Shown: piece after piece, positions 1-10,194 of the stretch
Layout: every line of letters starts with the position of its first letter
How positions within the stretch are numbered: position 1 is the first letter of the stretch
From: Massospora cicadina
Taxonomy: Eukaryota; Entomophthoromycota; Entomophthoromycetes; Entomophthorales; Entomophthoraceae
Assembly: GCA_022478985.1 (NCBI GenBank)
Contig: JAKSZP010010610.1
Location: 124,001 to 188,000, forward strand
Direction: 5' to 3'
DNA length: 64,000 nucleotides
Made by a program: the position numbers and the translations under genes
The notes under the pieces: model-generated
The model's database searches: none
Told to the model about the DNA's origin: nothing
What the model saw: the letters and a program-made list of their open reading frames with translations, nothing else

Positions 1-607
1 TTTTTCCATGCAACAAGCGCAGTGTGTGGAGGGGACGACACCCTACACCACCGCCTTGAAGCATGCCCACCATCTAGAGCCATATGGTGTGAAGTTGCAT
101 GTACGCTTAAAACCCACAACTACTAGATATGTCAGTCTCCAGAAGCCCCCTTGCACTCCAACTTGAATCTCCAATACCACCTACACTCCACTCCCTTATA
201 GTCGCCATTGTACTGTGGACAATTCACACAATGGCGCCTGATGCTTTCAAGGGAACTGTGCCAACCATCTGTGAGACAATCAGAAGATTTCACCTACACC
301 TACTGGAACACTTTCAATCCTGGCTATACGAACGCATGAAGCCAAAGCAACAAAAACTCGTTGATTCATGGTTCCCAGTCTGTTTTCTATATGTGGACCC
401 CTTCCTTCACACCTGCTCCATAATAGGGGAAGCTTCCTTGTAATAGGGCATCCAACCCTCATACACCTGGCGGTACTGGCTGGCAACAAATGTATCTTGT
501 CTACTCTGGGGTGCCTAAATCTCGCTCTACTTCACCTTACCCAAATCACATTCCATATAATTCATATCAGTAGTTCCCATCCCCTGGTTGGCCTATCCCA
601 ATTAGAT
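1..607 (+). mobile_element. 3' end of an L1-like LINE (family L), truncated by window edge
   Basis: This is the tail of a non-LTR retrotransposon whose body lies to the left of the window. The last ~440 bases encode the end of ORF2 and match, at protein level, the ends of the L copies at 47131-52402 and 19430-24167. The 3' UTR ends at about 575-605 with a decayed form of the family's terminal motif (ATCCCCTGGTTGGCC, then an AT-rich tail). The end is approximate because no target-site duplication can be checked without the 5' end. Confidence 0.8.
10..443 (+). pseudogene. LINE L ORF2 C-terminus with zinc-finger remnant
   Basis: This is the C-terminal part of a LINE reverse-transcriptase protein. 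Bases 10-126 read VCGGDDTLHHRLEACP, a CxxC-H-C zinc-finger-like segment like the one after the RT of the 47 kb copy (CVMCGQYGTLFHRLEKCP). Bases 129-443 then continue in another frame with the conserved end: a WTIHTM segment, FQSWLYERMKPK and a final SWFPV...DPFLHTCSI. The TAG near 124 and the frame change show that it is dead. Homology to the two other L copies is clear by eye; no separate function is likely. Confidence 0.75.
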
Positions 608-2325
608 AGATAACATTATTACTGTGGTGTAAAGTGTTGAGCATAAGCGTCTATAATAGAACGGGAGGAGGGATTGGCAGAATATTCTTCCGGTGCCAGT
701 CACATTAGATGGCTGGAAAAGGCAGGAAAAATGGGGTTTGAGCATCAGAGTATGGGGCATAAGAAGAAATAGGCTATGAGCGTCCTCATTGATTAGTCCT
801 GCAGTGTGCATCACCTTAAAATATTGAGTAATCTGGTGCTCAGTAAAGATAAGTACATGCACACAAGGAAATGACTTGATGTGCTGGAAGTTTGGGGTTT
901 TTAGGATCAAAGAGTGAAGATTTCGCCATGTCAGTGCATGTGTGGTCCATGATAATGTGAGAACTTCGATATTCAAATTTTCTTCTTCAGGTAAATCATT
1001 GTGGAAATTAGGAAGGGGAATTACCTTGCAAAGTGTCTACATTGTCACATGGGTGATTGGAGGAGGAGGTAGTTGACAGGGTCAGCTGCTGCATCAACAG
1101 CTATACTGTGTCTGATTATGTATAAAGGTAGGCCATTTAAGGGTGAAAACAGCAGCAGGGAGGTAAGTCATTGGAATCGACCAAAAGTTCAGGCAACCAA
1201 AACAATATTAATACCTCAAGCTTGTTCTTCATCATTGATCCATTTGAGAGCATCGAATGGATTTAAATTGGCCACTGCTGGGCCAGAAACAGGAAAGAGT
1301 GGATGGTGTCAGGGTTGATTGTCATGCACAGTCAACCAAGGCAACATGACCAGCGCCTGAGCAGCAATCTTCTCAAGAATAGTTTGAGGGGTTGAGATTA
1401 GTTTGGGCAGATTGTTGTTAGAAGTGCCTGCAGTGGTCAATGGTGGGGAGGGAGGATTGAGTCTAACTTGAAAAAATAAGCACCGCCAAGGCTGAGGGTT
1501 TAACCTAAGATGGCTGTGTGGAGAATTTAGTTGCGGCAAGTAAAGGGCACTTAAGTTTTGAGTGTTCAAGCCCAAAACATAAGGTATATATGATGTGACC
1601 ATTTTTAATACGTGCCCAAAAGGGATTTTCAGGGGTTTATTTAATCACATTGTGGGGGGTTGTTTGCAAGGTGGGTGCTATGATGAAAGGGGCAGACCAC
1701 AGTGAAAGCGCAAGGCCCTGTGAGACAATTGGAGCCATTAGGAACCACAAACTATAAACAGAGGTCAACGCCATAAGCAGCCAAACCCTCCATGAGTTAT
1801 GGCGGATGCATTCAGGGGAGAGGTGGGAGGAAATCTAGAAAACTGTACCACAAGTGTGGCCTCGTCTAGCAGTTAAGTTTGAATGGTTGGGACGGGTGTA
1901 ATTTTTTAAAATTGGAGGCAGCTGTGCTGCTGCCATAGCGTGGGCTTCACAAGAGAGGTTGAGGTAAAGGCTTTTTGAGGGTGCAGAATCTATAAATCAT
2001 GAGGGATTTTACACTTCCATGGCCATCTTGATGATGTCTGCACTCACATGGGGGAAGAGATTCTCATACTTGCCCCAAAGGCCAAAACGCAGGTTGCTCT
2101 AAGAAAGCACCAAGGGGCTTTAAAGCATCACATGGGAGCGTGTGATATGGTGGGCTAGGTCCCAAGGTGGGATATAGCAACCCGAAGTGTTATGCTGCTA
2201 GCTGAGCCAGCCCAGGAGCATTTCTTCAGATGGTAAAGAATTCCAGGAGGCTGTGAACCACTACCCCACACAGGGGCAGCAGGTGGTGATTGAATTGGCA
2301 TAGGCTTAAAATGTCGCGTTTGTAA
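608..2325 (-). mobile_element. Half-LINE (hL) copy, decayed
   Basis: Read on the minus strand, this follows the same order as the complete hL copies at 7208-9177 and 35178-37144. It starts with a CACCTGCTGCCCC...GTGTGGGG segment near 2310, then TTTTGGCCTTTGGGGCAAGTATGA near 2080, then TGGAGGGTTTGGCTGCTTATGG near 1800 and TTTGTGGTTCCTAATGG near 1740. All frames are broken. The 3' terminal motif is not visible, and the copy abuts the tail of the LINE at 1-607, so the 3' end is lost. Boundaries are approximate. Confidence 0.65.
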
Positions 2326-4784
2326 AGGCTGATTACATTTAAAAAAATAAATGTAGATTAGATCAAATAATTGATCAAAGCAAAAGAAATAGTTCCTAAG
2401 TTCTTCATGACATATTATAGCCTAGTTTTAGCAAGTTGAACGTTTTTGGGGAGAAGAAATCAATAGAAGTAAAAGGACTGTCCTTAAAAAAGAAATATAT
2501 ATGGTGGGAAATAATATCAAGGATATATATGTTAACTTTTAATTAAATTATTAAGATATTGATCATATAGGAAGTATAATTTCAGCTCTGTCCTCTATTA
2601 TTCAAAAAATGAAAACTAAAGTATCAAATTTAATATATTGTCAGAAATTTGACTTATGCGTGGCATGACATATCAATGCTAGAATGATTGGTTTTGTTTT
2701 TATCGCCTGATCTATAATTAAGCTTTAATTTGCATTCAGAATGTTTTGGATTGATTTTGGAATAATTTCTTAATTTGGATGAAAATGACTAAGAGCTTAA
2801 AAATCTAAATATGAAAGTTGATAATAGGAGGTATTTTCAATTGACATGGATACAAATTATTTTGCATAATCTGATACAGTATATAGAGTCCTTATTGTTA
2901 TTCATATACTGTTAATTAGGTAAAGTAGTTTGATAAATCCAACGTTCTTTATCGAAGAGCAGATACCTAAATATTTGATAATGATTAAGCATTCAGTGTA
3001 GTATAATTGACTCAATTTAAATTTTCTTATTCTTTTATAGTACAACAAAAATTGGAAATGCCCACAGAGATTACTTGGTTTATTGATCCTTTTTGACACA
3101 TGCAGTCAATATCTTGTTTTAAAAACTCACCATGTTTTAGTAATAATATGATGTTTTTGCTCTTAGTCTGACTTGCCTAGTATTTATCTATTTTGTTTCA
3201 ACATGTTATAGTAGAATAACTTATTTGTTAGTGATCATCTAGTCATGATATCTTTCTTTGAGTATTAATGTGGTGTGATTCTGTTCCAAAGATAGTATAC
3301 TTTCTAATATGACCTCATAAAAAATTCCTCTAAAATCATAAAAAGATATATCAATTTCTAAGCCAAATTATCATAACTTATCTTAGAAAAAATTGTTTTT
3401 CCATCTTATAAAAAGTAAAATTGTAAAATAATGCGGTGTCTTTATCCCTAAATGTTACTCTTGCTACCAGATGGGTAACCTATTGATAATGAAATACTGC
3501 TGCTGATATAAAGTTTATCCCTCCTTCGTTTTAACTGTATATTTTGATTGTTCCTAAAAGGGTGCTTCCCATGAATTGGCCTTTACAAATAAGTTTGGAT
3601 GCTTCCATATTTATCTTTGATTTCAATTTCTATGAGGATTTTGCAAAATTTATTTTAGTAAATCCTCCCTCACCCAGAATAATACTTGTTGGAATTACTT
3701 TTACATTTCCATTTGATTGTGGTGTTCCTTATCCAAACAAAAACAGTAATGACTTAATCTTGCTTTTCTAATTCAGATATGTAAAGCTTCCTCAAATGAC
3801 AATATTCCTGGTAAAGTTAACTTCCCTTTTGTATAGAAAAGAACCAATTTTGTTATGAAAATTATTTATAGAATCATTGTTCACTCCTTCCACAACTGAC
3901 CTTATGCTTTTTTAGTTAAAAATTAAGCTTCTATGCGGAAGATTTTTAATATTAAATCATCAAAATGGCAAAATTATTCCTTAAATCCCAAATACAGAAC
4001 CTCAGTTTCCAAACGTAGTCTTGTCTCAAACAATTTTTATTATTTATTTTATGTCCAGAAAAAAATAGAAAATTCTTTTAGTAGGTTGGATTCTGGAACT
4101 CTCAAAGAGGAGCACATCTAAATTTAGTAGAATTTTTGAAAAAAGTTTATAGTTATATTAAGATGTGCCCTTTTAAGTTGCACCACATCACTCCTTACTT
4201 TCACCATTTTTGCATTTATCTTGCAGCTCAACCATACCCTCAATATTATAAAACTTGTGACTTTAAACAGTTTGGAAAATAATAATTAAAGTTTTCATAT
4301 CTCATAAATAGTGCAGATATTAGTTAGTCATGATCTCTTTAATTAGTCTAGTGCTCACGTTTGTGAGAATACTTGCCTATTTTATCATTCCCTTTAGTTT
4401 TCTTTAGTAAAAATGTCCTAATCCCTAAATTATATTTAATTTAATAAAGCTTGCTTGAACAGTTAACGTGTGTTGCAGCTTTGGTCAAATTACCATGAAG
4501 TTGGATTAGCTCTTGCTATTAATAAGTCTTTAGACCATTATAATTCTAGTTAATTAGTCACTTTGTTGATTCCTTGGGAACTGTACGTTACTAACCAAAG
4601 CTGAGTTGGGCTCCCCTGGTTCTCAAAAGATATAGCCATATGCATAGTTGGCGAAATCTTAAGCTTTCTTAACATTGTTTCTGATATGAAAGATGTATCT
4701 TATTATCTGCAAGTAACTTATTTGCTGAGATTACCTAAACAACTCATTTACCTCTGACTGTTGATCTGTAGGTGTTGGTATTTT
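2326..4784. other. AT-rich spacer with decayed retroelement traces
   Basis: About 2.5 kb of AT-rich sequence. The only recognisable trace is a weak Copia RNase H-like stretch (2902-3099). No open frame above 75 codons and no RNA gene is visible. The sequence differs in composition from the GC-richer LINE and LTR insertions around it. Confidence 0.5.
2902..3099 (-). pseudogene. Possible Ty1/Copia RNase H remnant
   Basis: The 65-codon minus-strand frame reads NKPSN..., then RKFKLSQLYYTE followed by LIIIKYLG and a hydrophobic LLYL end. This follows the order of Copia RNase H: a KPS...HW segment, a K-x-L-x-Y segment, a 'GYSDADWA' segment and a 'STSGYLF' end. The catalytic aspartates expected in GYSDADWA are not present. 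The assignment rests on spacing and a few residues, so it is weak; a chance frame in AT-rich DNA is a real alternative. Confidence 0.25.
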
Positions 4785-5330
4785 AGTCATGGTTAATGAC
4801 TTAATTGTGGGATTGGATTTCATAGACAAGGAGGGGATGGGCCAGGCCAGAGGAGTCAATTTGGCCTCTCTCCCTGACTTTAGATTTACTGTAGATAAGC
4901 GTTGAGTCAAAGCCAAGCAGGCCCAAGTTAATTACAAAAAATCACTTGATATGGGCCCATAGTTAAATGAATGGGGTAAAAAGTTAACTTTTATAGTCTG
5001 AACGAGGAAAGTTTATTACATCTGATTTCTGAACATGGATTGCATTTGTTTGCAAAATTTAGTGTTACAAATAATGGAGGTGTTTGGTTAGTATCAAAGT
5101 CCCAAGTTTTACTTACTTGAGATTTTTAAATTACTAGGAGTGGGGGCCTCTTGTTATTGGCTATAGTTATTTTCAAGCCTAATGATTGAATTGAGGCCTA
5201 AATTTTCTTTTTTAGCACTAGTGGTGCCCAACCCAAAAAGGGGGGCTGCCATGCGTCTTTATTTGCAAGTAAGCCAAATAAAGAGATTATCATAGATAAA
5301 AAACATAATATGGCACCTCGGCTATCAGCC
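4785..5330 (+). repeat. LTR fragment related to the solo LTR at 25900-26789
   Basis: The start (GTCATGGTTAATGACTTAATTG) lines up with the start of the solo LTR at 25900 (GTCATGGCCTGATGACATAATTG). Downstream the plus-strand translation VNLASLPDFRFTVDKR parallels VKLAGLPDLKHTLDQRW in that LTR, and NNGGVWLVSKS parallels NGDGLVWLLSKW. It is therefore a second, older copy of the same LTR family. The right end is uncertain because an hL fragment follows from about 5331. Confidence 0.6.
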
Positions 5331-5870
5331 TAGAAAGCCATATCAGATGGTGAGGAAGCTTTGGGGAAATTCTTGTCTGGCGCCAGCTTTAGCTGTCAGA
5401 CTATGGCGGACAACGTCAGGGTAGGAGCATCAATATTATGTGACATAAGGAGGTATAATTGTAATTTTCTTCATTTATGAGGCTGGTGGTGTCCATCTCC
5501 TCAACATATTGAGCAAGTTAATGCTCAGCAAAAGTGATAAGATCAGGCACACAAGTAATTAGCTCAATGTGCTGTCAGGTTTGGTGATGTTTGGGATTGA
5601 ACATCAAAGTTTTTTCTGCATCAATGCAAGTGCGGCTTGCACTAAATGTGAGCTCTTCAACATCATATTTAGCATCTTCATCAAACTCATGAGGGAAATT
5701 TGGTATGTGAATACCCTCAACAAGTGGTTCCATCATTCCATGGAGTTTCTGGCGGAAGAGGGTATTGGCAGGGGCAGCTGCGGCATCAACTGCCTTGAGG
5801 CCTACATTCTTTATTTTCCTTTAAATAAGTTTTTCCCCTAAATAATCTCTTTGTTGGTTGTTTCCCTTAC
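5331..5870 (-). mobile_element. Half-LINE (hL) fragment
   Basis: The plus-strand text from about 5420 to 5800 parallels 790-1110: a TTGAGCAAGTTAATGCTCAGC / TTGAGTAATCTGGTGCTCAG pair, AGCTCAATGTGCTG / GACTTGATGTGCTG, and GGGGCAGCTGCGGCATCAAC / GGGTCAGCTGCTGCATCAAC. It is thus a fragment of the same minus-strand hL family, covering its 3' half. No intact frame and no terminal motif remain. Both ends are approximate. Confidence 0.55.
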
Positions 5871-7194
5871 AATAAAGGACCTTTCTATATTTATCTACTT
5901 TATGTTACTTTTTGTTGGCCTCATATGTACCTCCTTATAGTGGCATCTTGGGTTCATTTTTCAAGCACTAAAGTTGTGAGCGCCATATTAAGTGCATGTG
6001 CATTGCTTTTATTAATGGTTTTTTCAGGAGAGTTAGAGACTCTCTTCAAACAGTTAAGTTTAATTGCAAGTACTAAAAAACTTCAATAACTACTGTTTTT
6101 AGATTTCTTATAGGTATTTTTGATTTTCATGTTCAGCTTTCTAATCTTTTGTATTATCAGTATCCATTGGTTCCCATTCCCATAGGTTTAACTCCTTTTT
6201 TAACACATATAATCTTGGTTGTGCTCCTCTTCATTACCAATTTTCTACTGGTACAACATTTTTAGGTTTAGATTGTAGACTTGTCACTCTGGTTTGGAGA
6301 AGTTTCACAAAAACAAATTGTAGAGGTTTGATAATGTAAATTAATATGCAATCACTACAGTAATTTTATTTTCCCATTATGTTTCCTACTTTTGTTTAGT
6401 TGCCTTCACCTTTTCCATAGTAAGATATAAAGCAGTTATTTTATATAGACATCTCTTGATGATATGTAGATTAAGTGGATTATTACATTTATATAAATCA
6501 AGCTTTGCCTAGTGGCCCAATTATATTATTAGTATGTTTAACTTTACAAATTATAAATATTTTCTAACTTAGAGAATTCATGGATATCATCATCCTTGTA
6601 AACCTTTCTTGGTGTTTTTACTTCATCCCTTCAGATATTTTTTCTGTATATTTAGATATTCTCTTTTTCTTGGTGATGGTGCAGTCAATTAAAAATTTCT
6701 GTAGTACATTCATTTTGGGGGCATGCTTGAAAGAATTTTTAACTAAAACTTTATAATTATAGTCATTTTGTATCATTTGGAATTCCATAGTACTGGTCAT
6801 ATTTGACACCTGAAAAAGCTTCTGTCAACATCAGATCTACTTTATTTCTCCTCTTTAATTTTTGTTGAACATGAAATGTGTATAGGTGATCCCTCTTGCA
6901 ATACTTGCATCTTTGTGATTTTTTGAGAAGTGTCCATATCCATTACATTTGAAGCATCATAGTCGGGCCAAAATTTGCTAGTGCTGGTCCTTTTGCCATA
7001 GAATTTTTAATTGTTTAAAGCTCTTTGGTGACTTTCTTAGTATCTTATCATCTAATGCTGTACCCTTGTTTGATTTTTGGAAAAGGGTTCTATAGTTAAA
7101 TTCACTTTGTTTATTAGTTGGGATTATTCCTGGTATAGGTGAACCCTGGCTTAAGTTATCAATACTTTTGTAATTCACATTTATCTTAACATGC
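5871..7194. other. AT-rich spacer with gag-like remnant
   Basis: AT-rich sequence without a gene. The only recognisable piece is the zinc-knuckle stretch at 6895-6960 on the minus strand and short frames on either side of it, which probably come from one decayed LTR retrotransposon gag. The hL copy at 7208 inserted at its right edge. Confidence 0.45.
6880..7178 (-). pseudogene. Decayed retrotransposon gag with zinc-knuckle remnants
   Basis: On the minus strand, bases 6956-6918 read CFKCNGYGHFSKN, the first three ligands and spacing of a CCHC zinc knuckle (C-x2-C-x4-H), with the last cysteine missing at this point (H in its place). A second partial knuckle, RCKYCKRDH, follows at 6911-6890 in another frame. 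Two knuckles after a basic, lysine-rich stretch (LDDKILRKSPKSFKQL) fit a Copia-type or Gypsy gag. A frameshift separates the two. No protease motif can be recognised downstream, so the superfamily stays open. Confidence 0.45.
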
Positions 7195-7207
7195 TTATTA
7201 TTATATT

Positions 7208-9177
7208 TTAATTTTAATTTTTGTTATTTTGAGGCACGCCGACCAGGGGATGGACATTACCAAAGCTCAAAGAGCTAAAAAACTGAATGAACTGACCACT
7301 CAAACAGAATGAAATGATTGCCCAAAACGAGTAGCGAAACACAATGAATGAGAAAACAACCAACCAGGTGGGACAGCGCCAAGGCGCTCAACCCACCATG
7401 GCGGAAGGGGAGGGTGGATTGGGGGGCTTATCCTCATTATCAGAGTCCTCCTCAGCGAGAGCGCAGGATAAGGAGGAGAGCAAAGGGGTGGGGTGATTAG
7501 CGACATGCAGAGAGAGGAAGCTGATGATTGGCTGGGTGGTGAAATTACTGGAGGACAGTAAGTCGCTGATGTACTTGGAACAGCAGGCCTCCGCCTTAAT
7601 GTGGAAGTAAGGAAGCTGGGACAATAAAGCCATGGAGGCGTGGGTGACTCTTGGGTTGGTCTGCGAGTGGAAACCACTTTCTGGATGGCGTCATTAGAGT
7701 GCTTGTGGGTAAAGAGAATGGACTGTTTGTTAGGCGGGGATGTGGACGGCTTGACGATGGGAAGAGGGAGTTTTGTGTCAAGCGCCACTACTGATGACTT
7801 GGCCATCTCACGGATGATGTCTACATCAGGGTGAGCAGCTGCCACAATAGCAAGCTGGTGATCCAAGCGGAACTCCAAGGCATCTGGCTGAGGGCGTAAA
7901 ACCGTTGAGCGATCAGTTTGAAGTTTTGTACATGGATAAATTCATCATATATGGGCTGCGAGGCTACAATTACATTACCTATCTCATAGATTTCAGCCAA
8001 TGAGGACCATGGGTTCATGTTGAAACTCAAAATCAGGGTCAGCGAATTGAAGTGGAGTGGTGGGTGACTGCAGAATATTGTGGGAACCCACATTTGTCCA
8101 AGCTGTTTTTCTGTTTGGATGAGGCGCAAGTGGCACTGGGCGAGGTGCAAGTGACACTGGCCTGAGAAAGGGTCTGGTTGGCTGCAGCAGGCACTGAAGC
8201 AGCAGCAGGCTTTGGGGGATGGGGGTAGGATTGTACCTCATGCTGGAAAGGCAGTGGGGTGCAGGACAAATTGGGGGCCATATGATGACAGCGCCAGGCC
8301 AGAGGAAGACGCAAGGGAGGGGCATTTATGCTTTGAGTGATCTAACACAAAGCAGGAAGTACAGATGGTCCTCCCGCCCTCAACGTGGGCCCATAATGGG
8401 TGGTCATGGGCGGAGGGAATGATGGTGTGGGGGGAGTGACAACGCGATTTTAGAAAATTCTGGGCTGATCATGGTGAATGCCTGAGGCCCAGCTAGGCGA
8501 GCGGCCCCATTGGGAACCACAAACTGAATGATGGGGTTGACGCCATAGGCTGCCAAACCTTCCATCAACTCCTGATGGAGCACTGTGGGGGGGAGATGGG
8601 TGGGCAACCCTGTGAACTTAACCACCATAGTGGTGTCAGTGGGGAGCTGTGTGCGCGTTGTTGGGATCAGGTGCCCTTGAAAACCAGGGGCACTGTAGCC
8701 GCAGTGGTGGCATCAGCTCCACAAGTGAAGCCTAGGTCAAAATACCCCTAAAGGGGCGGAAGTCTATAAAGCTGGCTGGCAGCATCACCGCCTGGGCTAA
8801 GTCAATAATTGCTTGTTCCTCCTATGTGAACAATCTTCATACTTGACCCGAAGGCCAAAATGAAGCTGGGAGCAGGGGAGAATGAGTGGGCTGCAAGGCA
8901 CATCCTGGGCACATGCCAGGTGGATGGTGAGATCCTTGGGCGGATTAAACCAACCTGAGGACTTAGTGGGACTGGATGAACCAGTCCAAGCACATTCTCC
9001 CGCTGGACAGAAAATGCTGGGTGGGGTTTTACCGCTGCCCACACTAGAGCAGCTGGCAGTGAATCTGACGTCATCAGTGATTTAAAGGGAGTGGCAGGTG
9101 TTGGATCAACAGTTGTTTACTTACTTTTTTGAATAAAATTGCTTAAAAAGTGACTCTGAGAAGAAAGAAAGTCTTGA
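7208..9177 (-). mobile_element. Complete half-LINE (hL), ORF1-only non-LTR element, ~1.97 kb
   Basis: This minus-strand unit of 1,970 bp is flanked by TTATTATTATATT (7195-7207) and TTACTATTATATT (9178-9190), a 13-bp target-site duplication with one transition. It starts with a pyrimidine-rich 5' end (ACTTTCTTTCTTCTC), encodes a single ORF1-like protein with a CCHC knuckle, and ends with the motif at 7231-7261 (sense GTCCATCCCCTGGTCGGCG) followed by an A-rich tail. No endonuclease or reverse transcriptase is present and there is no room for one. The plus-strand copy at 35178-37144 has the same ends and nearly the same length, so the short form is the unit that moves, not a random truncation. 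Confidence 0.85.
7388..9074 (-). pseudogene. hL ORF1 protein (RNA-binding, CCHC), broken
   Basis: The start codon at 9074 aligns with the ATG before SDSPPAAPVW in the copy at 35260. Visible parts in order: a Pro/Ser-rich N-terminus; a middle domain ending MVVKFTGLPTHLPPTVLHQ and LAAYGVNPIIQFVVPNGA (possibly RRM-like); a CCHC knuckle (CxxC, VLDHSKHKC) near 8300-8350; then a Pro-rich linker, a helical EFRLDHQLAIVAAAHPD segment and a C-terminal SLSCALAEEDSDNEDKPPNP acidic tail. At least three frame changes interrupt it. The likely role of the ancestor is nucleic-acid binding and RNP formation, as for LINE ORF1 proteins. That role is inferred from the knuckle and from similarity to ORF1 of LINE L. 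Confidence 0.7.
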
Positions 9178-9365
9178 TTACTATTATATTGATCAATGCA
9201 TTACTGGGCTTAACTCCTGAAATCCTTATAATTCCAAAACTTTGTAATATTAAGTGAACTCAAATATATATTCCAGAATGTGAATAAAATATTTTTAATG
9301 AATACAGATTAATTTCATTTTTAATGATCTACCAACCATCAAAATTAAACCAGCATTCCACTAGG

Positions 9366-9418
9366 TTGATTATTATAGCAACGTAAATTTTTTAAATTTA
9401 TGTTGCTATGATAATCAA
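9366..9418. repeat. 25-bp inverted repeat (potential hairpin)
   Basis: The left arm (9366-9390) starts TTGATTATTATAGCAACG and the right arm (9394-9418) ends GTTGCTATGATAATCAA. The arms match at 23 of 25 positions and both mismatches are transitions; the loop is three bases. It lies directly at the 3' end of the SINE at 9419-9697, so the SINE may have inserted into or beside it. It could also be the centre of a foldback element. Confidence 0.7.
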
Positions 9419-9697
9419 ATTTTTATTTGAGGTGGGCTGACCTGGGAATTATACCACACCAATTAAGGAATTGAAGAAATGGGAAAGGAGGGTAAAACCC
9501 AGAAAACCTCCATACATGGCATATGATAGGCTAGGAACTCCATGGACCACCTTTGCTATTCACTATCTCAGTTTAAGGCATTGGTGCACAATGCCAACAC
9601 AGTCAAAATCTTCCCTTACCCAAATTTCATCTACCAGGTAGAACTCAGGGAAGCAGTGGTAAAGAGTCCATACTCTGTCACTTTTTCTATTAAATCT
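9419..9697 (-). mobile_element. tRNA-like SINE sharing the LINE L/hL 3' tail
   Basis: Read on the minus strand this ~279-bp unit has a tRNA-like head (AGTGACAGAGTATGGACTC, an A-box-like stretch, then GAGTTCTACCTGG as B-box candidate), a unique body (CATTGTGCACCAATGCCTTAAAC) and a 3' end (TTCCCAGGTCAGCCCACCTC, then AAATAAAAATTT). That end resembles the LINE L/hL terminus. A second copy, split by two insertions, lies at 33843-35040. The head is better preserved there (CCTCAGTGATAGAGCATGAGC). No target-site duplication could be fixed. I infer Pol III transcription and trans-mobilisation by LINE L from the parts. Confidence 0.65.
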
Positions 9698-10194
9698 CCA
9701 TACTTTATTAAAATAAATTAAAGGAAAAGTAAGATGGGGCGGAATACAGGTGATTCAGCTGATGATAAAGGACCAGGAGTTTGGGCCACTAGAGTTCCAG
9801 CACCTCTGACCATTGCTGATTGGCGATCACCATCGCTAGCCACAGTTCTAGCATCAGCGGGCTTACAGGCCATTTGATTCTTAGTCCATTAGTTGCCTTG
9901 TCACATACAATGAGCAATCCGGTGGGGAAAACCAAATGTGCAGCTTTGTAACACCCAGGAATTAAGCATGAAAATTTGGAGATCCATCAGAGCTGATCGA
10001 GATAATCTGAATGGTCTTTAACACCAAACTCTTGTGGTGGGGGCGCTCATTGCTCAAAACTCTTGGCAATGAGAGCCAAATGAATCACCCATACACAATA
10101 ATGGTAGATTAAGGCTCATAGTTGGATCGGAGCTGTTCTCAAAATTTTCATGAAAATTAGATCCTGTGATGGATGTATTTCCATTGGCACTTGT

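Noticed and set aside
7300..7878. A 192-codon minus-strand frame that could pass for a hypothetical protein
   Set aside because: It is one of the frames of hL ORF1 and its 3' UTR; the matching copy at 36485-36963 shows the homologous frame and the stop.
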